DNA of 64,000 bases from Mucilaginibacter sp. (lineage in GTDB: Bacteria; Bacteroidota; Bacteroidia; Sphingobacteriales; Sphingobacteriaceae). Within the stretch, counting starts at the first letter, position 1, and each line of letters opens with the position of its first letter. The stretch covers positions 18,565 to 82,564 of the forward strand of contig JAQBOA010000043.1 in assembly GCA_028288305.1 (NCBI GenBank), read 5' to 3'. Made by a program: the position numbers and the translations under genes. Of the stretch, positions 1-8,170 are shown piece by piece. Under the pieces are notes generated by a model that saw only the letters and a program-made list of their open reading frames with translations, made no database searches and was not told the origin of the DNA.

Positions 1-1
1 C

Positions 2-1645
2 AAATATCAATTGTCCCTGGAGCCATTAAAAAAAGTTTATCTATATGGCAAACCACGCGGGCATCGCACAGGCTCATCCGCAAGTGGAAGCATTACCAAT
101 GTTTATATCATTTCTATAATAGCTGTACTGGTATTGTTTATTGCCTGTTTTAATTTCATTAACCTCACAACCGCATTTTCTTTACAAAGGGCCAAAGAAA
201 TAGGTGTTCGTAAAGTGCTTGGCGCATCAAAATACCAGCTGATGTTGCAATTTTTTATGGATGCTGTGATACTTTGCCTTGTCGCTTTTATAATCGCATT
301 GTTGTTTGCCATGCTGTTGTTGCCGTTGTTTAATCAATTGGTAGGCACCATAGTGGCCGATAGTATTTTCCACAATTTGCAAAATGTTTTATGGCTTTTA
401 TTGCTTGCCATTGTGGTAGGTATTTTATCTGGTGTGTACCCGGCTTTGTTCTTATCCACCTTTAAACCCATCAGCACCATTAAAGGAAAAACAGGTTCAT
501 CAGGAACAGGGCTTGTTTTACGCCGTTTATTGGTGGTGGCGCAATTTTCTATTTCGATATTCCTCATCCTGGCTACTACCATAATTTACACGCAGCTCAA
601 CTTTATGCAAAACCAGCAACTCGGTTTTCAAAAAGATCATAAACTGGTAATCGACTATCAATTCAACGAACGTGTAAATCACCACATAGAAGGTATAAAA
701 CAACAATTAGCTGGTATCCCGGGAGTTGGATTGGTCAGCTTCTCATCATCTATTCCCGGCACATCAAATAACCAGTTCAATACCATTATTGAAAATAACA
801 AAGGCGAAAATGAACAGCAAAGACCTGATGTTTATTTTATTGATGATATCTTTCTAAAACAGTTTCACATAGATGTCATTGCCGGGCGTGGGTTTTATAA
901 AGAGATACAGGCCGATTCAATGAAGTCAATGATCATCAACCAGGCTATGTTAAAAAGCTTGGGCTTTAGAAATGCCAATGAAGCCATTGGCAAACACTTT
1001 ACCCAGCTACATCATCAGGGGCGGATAGTAGGTGTCGTCAAGGATTTTCATAATCATTCCTTTTTAGAAACTGTTCAACCCTTAACGCTAAGGGTTGATC
1101 CCGGCCATTTAACCAATATCACTATTGACATCACGTCAGCTGATGTCAGTTCGACCGTAAACAGACTGGAATCATCATGGAAAAATATAGCCGCGGGCGT
1201 CCCATTCGTGTATTTTTTTGCTGATGATGCCTACAATCAACAATACATAGCTCAGGAACGCTTTGGCAAACTGTTTATTTGCTTCGCGATTGTGGCTATC
1301 GTCATATCGTGCCTTGGGTTACTAGGTTTGTCGGCGTATAATACCATACAACGTAAAAAAGAAATAGGTATCCGTAAAGTATTGGGCGCATCGGTAGGCA
1401 GCATCATGACTATGCTATCTATCGATTTTGTGAAGCTGATCATTATCGCCCTATTGGTGGCATCCCCGCTTTCGTGGTGGGCCATGAGTAAATGGCTTCA
1501 AGGTTTTGCGTACCGCATAGATATTCCTTTGTGGGTATTCCTTTTTTCGGGCCTGGCGGCGGTATTTATTGCTTTGTTAACTATAAGCTTTCAGTCGGCA
1601 AAAGCTGCGTTGGTTAACCCGGTGAAAAGTTTGAGGAATGATTGA
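2..1645 (+). CDS. FtsX/MacB-type ABC transporter permease, 5' end outside window
   Basis: The reading frame is open to the window edge, so the true start lies upstream; about 547 residues are visible. It shows one FtsX core with the motif RAKEIGVRKVLGAS, then a MacB-type periplasmic region of about 200 residues starting near LRRLLVVAQFS, then a second FtsX core with KKEIGIRKVLGAS and three closing membrane segments. The end, NPVKSLRND, is nearly identical to that of the permease half at 33704-37339, so the two are paralogues. Such proteins sit in the inner membrane and work with a separate ATPase, usually in efflux or envelope functions; no ATPase gene is in view and the substrate cannot be told. 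The family is clear, the role is not. Confidence 0.9.
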   Translation, partial: KYQLSLEPLKKVYLYGKPRGHRTGSSASGSITNVYIISIIAVLVLFIACFNFINLTTAFSLQRAKEIGVRKVLGASKYQLMLQFFMDAVILCLVAFIIALLFAMLLLPLFNQLVGTIVADSIFHNLQNVLWLLLLAIVVGILSGVYPALFLSTFKPISTIKGKTGSSGTGLVLRRLLVVAQFSISIFLILATTIIYTQLNFMQNQQLGFQKDHKLVIDYQFNERVNHHIEGIKQQLAGIPGVGLVSFSSSIPGTSNNQFNTIIENNKGENEQQRPDVYFIDDIFLKQFHIDVIAGRGFYKEIQADSMKSMIINQAMLKSLGFRNANEAIGKHFTQLHHQGRIVGVVKDFHNHSFLETVQPLTLRVDPGHLTNITIDITSADVSSTVNRLESSWKNIAAGVPFVYFFADDAYNQQYIAQERFGKLFICFAIVAIVISCLGLLGLSAYNTIQRKKEIGIRKVLGASVGSIMTMLSIDFVKLIIIALLVASPLSWWAMSKWLQGFAYRIDIPLWVFLFSGLAAVFIALLTISFQSAKAALVNPVKSLRND

Positions 1646-2010
1646 GAGGGTGTGCAATAGGTGTTTCTAATGCACGGAGTGCATGATTTTCTTGATTATT
1701 ATTCCAGGCCCTGTGCGATTCCCTCCTTGGGAGTGTGTAGGGAGGGGTTTCTACGCCATGCATCAACGGTTATTTGTCTGAACCATGATTAAAGGATTGA
1801 AGGATTTCCTGGATTAATTAAGCAAACTGCTCCCGATAGCTATCGGGACTCATAACGGCAAACTGGTAATTGTAAAGCAAGTGCAGTGCTTTCTACTACC
1901 GCCAGCCCCGTTATACGCTAATACGCCTGCAAGGCATTAGGCTCAAGGCAGGTATCCGCTGCTATCGGGTTTATATAGTTTAGATAGTGCTTTAATTAGA
2001 AGAAAAATTA
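1646..2010. other. non-coding spacer with palindromic repeats
   Basis: No credible gene. It holds a short hairpin CCCTCC...GGAGGG near 1721-1736, a perfect 18-bp palindrome at 1831-1848 (TCCCGATAG and its complement), and low-complexity text around 1780-1815 that resembles dispersed repeats common in this phylum. The spacer ends at the left 18-bp inverted repeat at 2011. Confidence 0.6.
1831..1848. repeat. 18-bp perfect palindrome
   Basis: TCCCGATAG followed directly by CTATCGGGA. A degenerate relative (cccgattatttcggga) occurs near 7402-7417, so this is probably a REP-like dispersed palindrome, not a gene-specific operator. Confidence 0.6.
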
Positions 2011-2028
2011 GGTGTTTTCACGGGTTGT
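2011..2028 (+). repeat. left copy of 18-bp inverted repeat bracketing the ATPase cassette
   Basis: GGTGTTTTCACGGGTTGT here is the exact reverse complement of 7206-7223. The two copies enclose the whole AT-rich block 2178-7096 and no third copy was seen by eye. Both copies lie upstream of the outer gene of the cassette in the same orientation relative to that gene, so they may be element ends or a shared regulatory element. Confidence 0.7.
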
Positions 2029-2121
2029 ATAGTTATTTCTTAAGTATATATTTATCAATTATTTCAGATGATAACTAATTGGAAAGTTTGATAGTTTTAA
2101 CAATGCGATAAAATTCAATTG

Positions 2122-2152
2122 TTGCAACTACCTTTATCTAAAGGTAAATTTG
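2122..2152 (+). promoter_or_regulatory. Bacteroidota-type promoter with an embedded palindromic operator
   Basis: TTG at 2122-2124 and TAAATTTG at 2145-2152 are separated by 20 bp, matching the -33/-7 pattern of Bacteroidota primary promoters. Inside it, TACCTTT (2129-2135) and AAAGGTA (2140-2146) form a 7-bp inverted repeat with a 4-bp spacer that overlaps the -7 box, where a bound repressor would block polymerase. Expected leader before the ATG at 2178 is about 20 nt. Confidence 0.65.
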
Positions 2153-2177
2153 ATATATAGACTTAACAATATTTTGT

Positions 2178-4580
2178 ATGGTAAAGGACAAAGAAAGTTT
2201 TTTAAAAAAAGTTGCGCTAATTCCAAGTTTAAACGAAAATCGACTTTCTTTAATTTTTGCCCTTTATCCAAATATAGATGTTTCTAAAAGAGAAAAATTT
2301 GTAGAAAACATCAGTTTGTATTATAAAACTATAAATGAAGAGAATAGAAAAAGTCTAAATAAAGTTGAAGATATACGACTTAATAGTATTGAAAATTGGA
2401 TCGGTAAAGACTTAAGAATCAAAAGGATTAAGCTTAAATCAATAAGAGGGTTTCCAAATGAAACCAAACCCTTTGGTATTGATTTTTCTAACAATGAGGG
2501 TAATCCACAAAGTATGATTATTCTTGGTTCCAACGGTTCGGGAAAATCGTCCATATATAATGTTATTGAGTATAATTATTGCAAAAAAATTGGTGAAGCT
2601 CAACTAAGATCTTCAAATATTTTTGATGAGGAGGACAATAGATTTAAAGATTATTTATGTCATTATAATGAACCGTATAATAGTTGCTTTGCCGAAATTG
2701 AGACTATTGATGAAAACTTTACATTACAGGGAGCAAACATTCCTATCGATGTTAGGAAAAGAATAAATCCTGATACACACTTTATTAGTGATTATGACAT
2801 TTTTTATAATGGAAGACTTGATTATCTCTCTGGAACTAAAGATTCATTCCATAATCTGATAGCCGAAAGTTTAGGGCTAAAAGAATTGTTGCAATTTGAA
2901 AGGAATATTCTTTCGTTTTTGAGTTACAATAGAATAACAGAATCCAAAAGAATTGGTGGATTGGAAAGAAGCATCAAACAAGAAAAGGAGATTATTGCTA
3001 ATAGTGAAGAAGCTATTCAGGTCAAGAAATCACAACTTGTTGATTTGGAAAGGAATCAAGAAAAAAAATCACAAGATGACAAGAAACAGATATTGCAAAA
3101 AGTATTAACACAAATTAAATCGAATGATTTCTCTTTTGTGCTCGATTATAAAAGGCTATTGGATAGTATTGATGAATTTAAAAAGGACTATGAAATATTA
3201 TCAACCCAAGAAGAAAATACTGCAAGCCTTTCCGAAGTTCAATTTCTGACGTTAGGATTAGAATTGCTAAAGGAAACCATAGATTGTCCTTTTTGTGAAA
3301 ACTCTCAAAAAAAAGTCTCAGAAATTAATATTAATGTTCTTAAAAGACTTGACAAAATACAATCATTTAATAAGTTAAACCAGGCAATAAATAAATCATT
3401 CAATATTGTAACAGAGAATTTAATTAATCTTTTTAATAGAATAGCAATATTAAAATCGAAACTAACTATTGAATTAAATTTAATAAAGGCACATTCAGAA
3501 TTTACCGAACTCTCATCTGTCGAAAACAGCTTAATCAATATTATTGAAGCACTCCAGGCGGATGAATTTTTTACTGATGGGTCGAAGATGGAGGAAATCG
3601 AATCATTTAAATTGAACAAGAATAATTTTTTATTCAATTTTTTTGAAACAAATAAAGAAATAATCCAGGATAGTTTTAAAAGCAATATTGAAATCATTTC
3701 TAAATTCGATGCTCAAAGAAGTGAACTTATTAATAGGATTGAAAGATTAGCTTTTGCCGATCCCGTAAACAAAAGCACGTTTGAGCAAATCGTAACCTTG
3801 AAAAATGAAATTGCTGCTTTAACTAATCAGATAAAATTATCTAATCAAAAAGTAAAAGATAGCGATTTAGAACTAAATTTAGTTAGAGAACAACAATTAA
3901 TTTATAATACAATTAAAGAAGATGCAAGAATATTTTCAACTCATTTTCATACTCTTTTAAACAAGGAAGTACTAGAAGCCTTTAAACCAATAAAGTCAAT
4001 AGTTGAGCAAGTTCTAAAGACATATTTAGAACATGAACAAAGAGCAGTTGACATTGAAATAAAGATGCAGCCTGATGAAATTGATAATGAGACAGGAGAA
4101 ATATTATCTGAAATAATTACCGCATCCATAAAACCTAAAAATAATTTGCACCCTTCCCTTCCGGTTAATAAATACTTTAACACATTTCATTACCGTCTTT
4201 TTTCAACAATGGTGGGCGTAAGCATAGCTATGGCCTCAAGAATTATTACTAAAATCAATTTGCCTTTAGTTTTAGATGATATTTTTTATGCTAGTGATTT
4301 TGCTAATAGAGCAACTATAGAAAGATTTATAAAAGAACTTTTTGACCTATTTGAAGAGTATACCCCTGATTTAGAACTACAATTAATCCTATTTACTCAC
4401 GATCAATTAATATTCGAAAGTGCAGCAAAAGCAACGGCAAAAACGAAAATACCAAACGTGATTTTTGCAAAGCTTTTTCCATCTAAAAATTCAAAAGATA
4501 AGGGTGATTATAGAGAGTTAGTTTATAGAATGCAAGAATATCTCCCTTATAAAATAATGCAAAACACCCTTATAAATTAA
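2178..4580 (+). CDS. SMC/Rad50-like coiled-coil ATPase
   Basis: An 800-residue protein with a split ATPase. Walker A GSNGSGKS is at residues 117-124, after an N-terminal extension of about 80 residues. A long charged helical region follows with CPFC (C370, C373) near its middle, as in the zinc hook of Rad50. The C-terminal half has Walker B LVLDD (697-701), a D-loop-like SDFANR, and LFTHD as the H-loop. The usual LSGGQ signature is not recognisable; FHYRLFSTMVG sits where it would be. Such ATPases act on DNA in repair or phage defence. The stop overlaps the next start (TAATG), so both are co-translated. The gene is clearly more AT-rich than ileS nearby, suggesting transfer. The specific system is not recognised. 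Confidence 0.85.
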   Translation: MVKDKESFLKKVALIPSLNENRLSLIFALYPNIDVSKREKFVENISLYYKTINEENRKSLNKVEDIRLNSIENWIGKDLRIKRIKLKSIRGFPNETKPFGIDFSNNEGNPQSMIILGSNGSGKSSIYNVIEYNYCKKIGEAQLRSSNIFDEEDNRFKDYLCHYNEPYNSCFAEIETIDENFTLQGANIPIDVRKRINPDTHFISDYDIFYNGRLDYLSGTKDSFHNLIAESLGLKELLQFERNILSFLSYNRITESKRIGGLERSIKQEKEIIANSEEAIQVKKSQLVDLERNQEKKSQDDKKQILQKVLTQIKSNDFSFVLDYKRLLDSIDEFKKDYEILSTQEENTASLSEVQFLTLGLELLKETIDCPFCENSQKKVSEININVLKRLDKIQSFNKLNQAINKSFNIVTENLINLFNRIAILKSKLTIELNLIKAHSEFTELSSVENSLINIIEALQADEFFTDGSKMEEIESFKLNKNNFLFNFFETNKEIIQDSFKSNIEIISKFDAQRSELINRIERLAFADPVNKSTFEQIVTLKNEIAALTNQIKLSNQKVKDSDLELNLVREQQLIYNTIKEDARIFSTHFHTLLNKEVLEAFKPIKSIVEQVLKTYLEHEQRAVDIEIKMQPDEIDNETGEILSEIITASIKPKNNLHPSLPVNKYFNTFHYRLFSTMVGVSIAMASRIITKINLPLVLDDIFYASDFANRATIERFIKELFDLFEEYTPDLELQLILFTHDQLIFESAAKATAKTKIPNVIFAKLFPSKNSKDKGDYRELVYRMQEYLPYKIMQNTLIN

Positions 4581-5137
4581 TGATAAAGATAGATTCAAAG
4601 GGTATTCATATACCATCAAAGCTTATTAAAATAATTGTTATAACTGTTTTAATCATTCTCCTTTATTTTCTTCGAAATTGGCAAATTGAAAATATGATTA
4701 CGAACGAAGAAAAGCAGACAAGTAGAGTAATACTTGATATAGTCAATGATCAGGCCAAATCTGGTCTGCTTTTACCTAAAATAGTTATATTAAGTAAAGA
4801 CATATTAATAAAAAATAAATTAAATGACTCGATTTCTCAACAGATTTCTGCTTTTTTAATTACAAAGTATCTAAAAAAAGAAAGCGTTGACCCTGATAAA
4901 ATTGACTATACTCCTTTCTTTATTTATCCAGATTCTACTGTTAGTCGTGGTAATTATGCCATTACGAAAGAACAATTAGAAGAGTTAAAAAATCATATAG
5001 CTTTTTTAACCATACAAGTTGATAAAGCTGTTCAGGAAAGCAAAACCGAAATAAGTAGGGAAACTGGTCGAATAAACACTTTAGTTGTTATTTGGATAGG
5101 TGTCGTGGGAATGTTAGGAATTTTATTCCTATTGTAA
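4580..5137 (+). CDS. membrane-anchored partner of the ATPase, N-terminal part (frame broken)
   Basis: This frame encodes 185 residues: an N-terminal membrane helix (about 16-33), a region of about 125 residues likely outside the cytoplasm or juxtamembrane, and a second helix starting VVIWIGVVGMLGI, after which the frame ends. The adjoining -1 frame continues with FIPIVINYKATEDIK and then a coiled coil, and WIGVVGMLGIFIPIVINY is a natural run of sequence. One extra T in the TTTT run at 5121-5124 would restore one protein of about 420 residues. The start overlaps the ATPase stop. I read it as the 5' part of one gene, broken by an indel or a sequencing error. No known family was recognised. Confidence 0.7.
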   Translation: MIKIDSKGIHIPSKLIKIIVITVLIILLYFLRNWQIENMITNEEKQTSRVILDIVNDQAKSGLLLPKIVILSKDILIKNKLNDSISQQISAFLITKYLKKESVDPDKIDYTPFFIYPDSTVSRGNYAITKEQLEELKNHIAFLTIQVDKAVQESKTEISRETGRINTLVVIWIGVVGMLGILFLL

Positions 5138-5841
5138 TAAATTATAAGGCCACTGAGGACATTAAAATTATTAAAGAAGATGCAGTTAAGGCAAGGACCG
5201 ATTCAGAAAATGCGCTATCAGAAATCTCCTTAGTTAAAAAAGAATCCGAATTAGCATCGCAACAAGTAGAATTTGCTGTATCTAATTCTGAAAAAGCTAA
5301 TTTAGGTGCTCAAACAGCAATTTTTAATTCTGCGAATGCTGTCACAAAAGCTACAGAAGCATCGGTCATCTCAAAAAATGCATTAGTAGAATCAGGCATT
5401 GCAAAAGGGAACTCTACAACAGCAATAAATGAAGCTAAAGAAGCTAGTAAAAGAGCTCTTCATGTAGAGCAATTGTTAACATCTCTAAATGATATAAGTA
5501 AAATAAAGGATATTGATGGATCGTTTTTATTGTACAATGATAATCCATTTGAAACATTAAAAAGTTATCTCAAGGATATATATTCCAGCTTAAATAATTC
5601 ATCTGATATTTTCGACAAGCCAATTATTAAAGATATTTTTAGACAACTTTCATTAAGATTACATTTGATTGCTCCGTATGATTTTATCGAGCCGCAAAAT
5701 TTCGACTTATTAAATACTTTTTCATTGGATTTATCAAACTTAATCAATGTTCCTTTAACTGAAGACTCCTTTATGATGGCATTATCATTCTTACATACGT
5801 TAAATACTAATTTGGCAATAAATCATAACGCTTCATTGTAA
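5119..5841 (+). CDS. membrane-anchored partner of the ATPase, C-terminal coiled-coil part in the -1 frame
   Basis: This frame has no ATG near its beginning; the only upstream start is a TTG at 5092 that would give MDRCRGNV, which looks like out-of-frame translation. From 5119 it reads NFIPIVINYK, completing the membrane helix of the preceding frame. It then gives about 100 residues of alanine/serine/glutamate-rich heptad-like sequence (SENALSEISLVKKE, NEAKEASKRA) and a mixed C-terminal domain of about 110 residues. The most likely reading is a cytoplasmic coiled coil that contacts the coiled coil of the ATPase. Translation independent of the upstream frame seems unlikely. Confidence 0.65.
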   Translation, partial: NFIPIVINYKATEDIKIIKEDAVKARTDSENALSEISLVKKESELASQQVEFAVSNSEKANLGAQTAIFNSANAVTKATEASVISKNALVESGIAKGNSTTAINEAKEASKRALHVEQLLTSLNDISKIKDIDGSFLLYNDNPFETLKSYLKDIYSSLNNSSDIFDKPIIKDIFRQLSLRLHLIAPYDFIEPQNFDLLNTFSLDLSNLINVPLTEDSFMMALSFLHTLNTNLAINHNASL

Positions 5842-5845
5842 TAAA

Positions 5846-7096
5846 TCACTCCAACAATAATCCCTCCTCATCATCACCCAAACTTAAATGGATCATATCA
5901 CTACCTGCAATTCCCTCTATTGAACCTTTTATATGCGCAGCATTTAGTAACACTTTCTCTAGTTGTTTTTCACGCGCCTTCCACATTTTTTCCATGGCAT
6001 CACGCTCTTTTTGTATAGACATACGCATGCTCATATAACCTTCACGGATCGCTTTCCATTGTTCGCTGAACTCGTTGCTTACCAGGTAATCGTACAGTAA
6101 GTGCATTTTATCGCCTTTATTGTCTTGCGCCTTTGCAAGGTTCGCGAGTTTTATAATGCCATCACGCAAAATGTAAGCTACGGCTTTAACTTCATCAAAT
6201 GAGCATATCCAAACACCGTCTTTTTCGCCAAAACAATCCATTCCTTTTGGGTAACAATGCGAAACAATTACAGCCACATCCACCCCAATTGCCCGCATAT
6301 CTTTTTTGAGCTTATCAATCCAGTCTGTCGAAAAATCTTTTGTCCGCTTGCTCTCATATATTATTCTGCCACACTCCTGCCCAAAAGTGTTTCTTACCGT
6401 TTGGATGCAATCAGCTCCACGAACACCCTTACCTACTTCACTTATAAGGTCAAAAGGGAAATAATCGCGTAATAGCTCCTCCAATATCAATTCCTGTGCT
6501 TCACCCTGCAACTGCATCGAGCCTTGTTCGGCCTTGCGTTTCATTTCATCTACAAGCTTTTTTTGATCTTCAAGCTGCTTTTCTAATTCTTTTTGTCTAA
6601 GCTGATATTCTGTATCCTTTAAATTAAAACGTTCTGCTTCCTGCTTTCTAATTTGTTCGGATATTTCATTTCTTTGTTCCTGCAGCTTACGTTGAACAGA
6701 TAATTCCAGTTCTTCTTCTCTTTGTTTAAGGGCGTTTTCCTTTTGCAGAAATTCAAGTTCCTTTTGTCTCGATTCCTTCAATTTTTCATCCGACTCATTT
6801 TTTGCATTTTGCAGCAGCACGAGCTGATTTTCATAGTCAGATCCAATGCTTTTCCTTAATGATTGTTCTATAATTAATTGTAACTGTTTCTTTTCATCAG
6901 CAAGGCGTTGTTCAAATTGTAATTGTTGCTGCCTCTCTCTGGTAGTGAACTCGTTTTCTTTTTTCTTGAATTCTTCTTCTTTTTGCTGGGTATATTCCAG
7001 CATTTTTACACGAAGTTCTTTTTTATACTCTTCGGCCATCACTTCCTCAATCGGAAATCCAAAACCACAATTAGGACACTTAACTTCTGTTGCCAT
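5846..7096 (-). CDS. DUF2130 family protein, RmuC-like nuclease fold
   Basis: A 416-residue protein. It starts with a small CPNC motif (C7, C10), continues with a long charged coiled coil (about 25-200, rich in QKEEEFKKKE and QEQRNE), and ends in the conserved DUF2130 domain. Within that domain an E in ILEELLRDY, GADC, and ESK in IIYESKRT form a PD-(D/E)XK-like arrangement, suggesting a DNA-processing or nuclease-derived function. It converges on the ATPase operon with only 4 bp between stops, and its upstream region carries the right copy of the 18-bp repeat. Homologues also occur as ordinary chromosomal genes, so membership in the same functional system is an inference. Confidence 0.85.
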   Translation of the reverse strand: MATEVKCPNCGFGFPIEEVMAEEYKKELRVKMLEYTQQKEEEFKKKENEFTTRERQQQLQFEQRLADEKKQLQLIIEQSLRKSIGSDYENQLVLLQNAKNESDEKLKESRQKELEFLQKENALKQREEELELSVQRKLQEQRNEISEQIRKQEAERFNLKDTEYQLRQKELEKQLEDQKKLVDEMKRKAEQGSMQLQGEAQELILEELLRDYFPFDLISEVGKGVRGADCIQTVRNTFGQECGRIIYESKRTKDFSTDWIDKLKKDMRAIGVDVAVIVSHCYPKGMDCFGEKDGVWICSFDEVKAVAYILRDGIIKLANLAKAQDNKGDKMHLLYDYLVSNEFSEQWKAIREGYMSMRMSIQKERDAMEKMWKAREKQLEKVLLNAAHIKGSIEGIAGSDMIHLSLGDDEEGLLLE

Positions 7097-7205
7097 GTTT
7101 ATTAGGAAAATAAAAGATGCAATTAACGCAATTGCATTTAAAGTTAACGATTGACAACATCTAAACTATACTCCACATCAAACCTCCAATAAAATTAAAC
7201 GATTA

Positions 7206-7223
7206 ACAACCCGTGAAAACACC
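7206..7223 (-). repeat. right copy of 18-bp inverted repeat bracketing the ATPase cassette
   Basis: ACAACCCGTGAAAACACC, exact reverse complement of 2011-2028, lying 109 bp upstream of the DUF2130 start. The similarity fades on both sides (AATTA against AATAG outside), which does not by itself show target-site duplication. Confidence 0.7.
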
Positions 7224-7309
7224 CTATTTATAACATTAATAAATTACAGATTTTGAAATTTGATAAAACAATCCACACCACCACGTCTTTGCGAACAAAG
7301 CGATCTATA

Positions 7310-7469
7310 AGCTATGCCAGTCAAACAGATAAATGTTGCTGGGGAGGATGAACGCTGTCGACCAACACCGTCACCACCATGTCATTGCGAGGAACAGCCT
7401 GTCCCGATTATTTCGGGAAAGCAACCTCTGAGCTATGCTAGTCAAACAGATAAATCTAGTTGGGGAGAA
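7310..7469 (+). repeat. direct repeat pair of about 39 bp
   Basis: 7310-7348 (beginning agctatgccagtcaaacag) and 7431-7469 (beginning agctatgctagtcaaacag) match closely over 39 bp and lie 121 bp apart. The second is followed by the cgttcca/gcgattgctt repeat at 7487. Confidence 0.6.
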
Positions 7470-7486
7470 CAAACACATGTTCAACA

Positions 7487-7526
7487 ATAATTGCGTTCCA
7501 TTGATTTGCAAGTGCAGCGATTGCTT
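7487..7526 (+). repeat. 40-bp dispersed repeat, copy 1
   Basis: It matches 7871-7910 at 38 of 40 positions (core ataattgcgttccattga, then tgcaagtg and gcgattgctt). The end gcgattgctt belongs to the chromosome-wide gaggaacgaagcaatc family also seen at 38926-39065. Confidence 0.65.
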
Positions 7527-7660
7527 CGTACCTACCCATGACATGTTTGTTGAGTTGAACAAAAAAGGGTGTCATGGTGAGTAACCTATTTTTGCGCGCA
7601 AACAATTGCATTGAAAATGACGCTTTTATATGTGTCTTATAATCAGTATATTATACAATG

Positions 7661-7791
7661 TGTCATTGGCAGGCCCTCGAACCATGTGCGCAAAGGCCTT
7701 GCCGCCGTGCATTAACGCCTTGCCAACGGATTATACCCCCATTGCAGAACCGCCTGTCCTCCGCACGTGCTTCGAGGGCCTCAGCATGACA
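7661..7791. mobile_element. MITE-like element, copy A
   Basis: Imperfect terminal inverted repeats of 28 bp (7661-7688, tgtcattggcaggccctcga...; 7764-7791, ...gggcctcagcatgaca) enclose about 75 bp with no gene. Sequence and layout match copy B at 13143-13274, and similarity continues for about 55 bp past the right end. A near-duplicate of the left tip (gtgtcatggtgag, ending 7580) lies about 90 bp upstream; copy B lacks that intervening stretch, so copy A carries an extra segment. Confidence 0.55.
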
Positions 7792-7870
7792 GCGCTCTTT
7801 TGTCATTTCACCTACAGAATTTTCCTAATTTTACCACTCGCAAAGACGGGTGGGTACGGTGTGCAGAAAC

Positions 7871-7910
7871 ATAATTGCGTTCCATTGACTTGCAAGTGTA
7901 GCGATTGCTT
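7871..7910 (+). repeat. 40-bp dispersed repeat, copy 2
   Basis: Second copy of the repeat at 7487-7526 with two differences, followed by ccagaaacaatcgggacagg, a fragment of the gaggaac/tcccgat repeat family. Confidence 0.65.
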
Positions 7911-8170
7911 TCCAGAAACAATCGGGACAGGCTGTTTCAAGGACGAGCATGCGTGGATGTTAAAAAAATCACTCAATCCCAATAAATAAATCAAAGCAAA
8001 TTGCTTATATTTGGTCAACGATTTTTAACCTTGGGAGGGTTATTTATTTTGTTAAGAAAAGATTTGGGATTAAATTTCCCAATTCTTGCTAATAATTTTG
8101 CTATTTTCTTTATTTTTGCTTATATTTGACTGATATACAGCTTTTTAGATATGTACTCGTTCTCGATTTT

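Noticed and set aside
5119..5125. Programmed -1 frameshift heptamer
   Set aside because: A-ATT-TTA does not match X-XXY-YYZ and re-pairing in the P site would be poor; kept only as an alternative to an indel.
5092..5136. TTG start for an independent 249-aa protein
   Set aside because: The first 10 residues (MDRCRGNVRN) are an out-of-frame reading of a membrane helix and no ATG follows nearby; a frameshifted single gene explains the sequence better.
7371..8018. Open frames of 60-120 codons in the repeat field
   Set aside because: They run through MITE-like and gaggaac repeats, lack family resemblance, and similar frames at 13166-13397 exist only because the repeat is shared.
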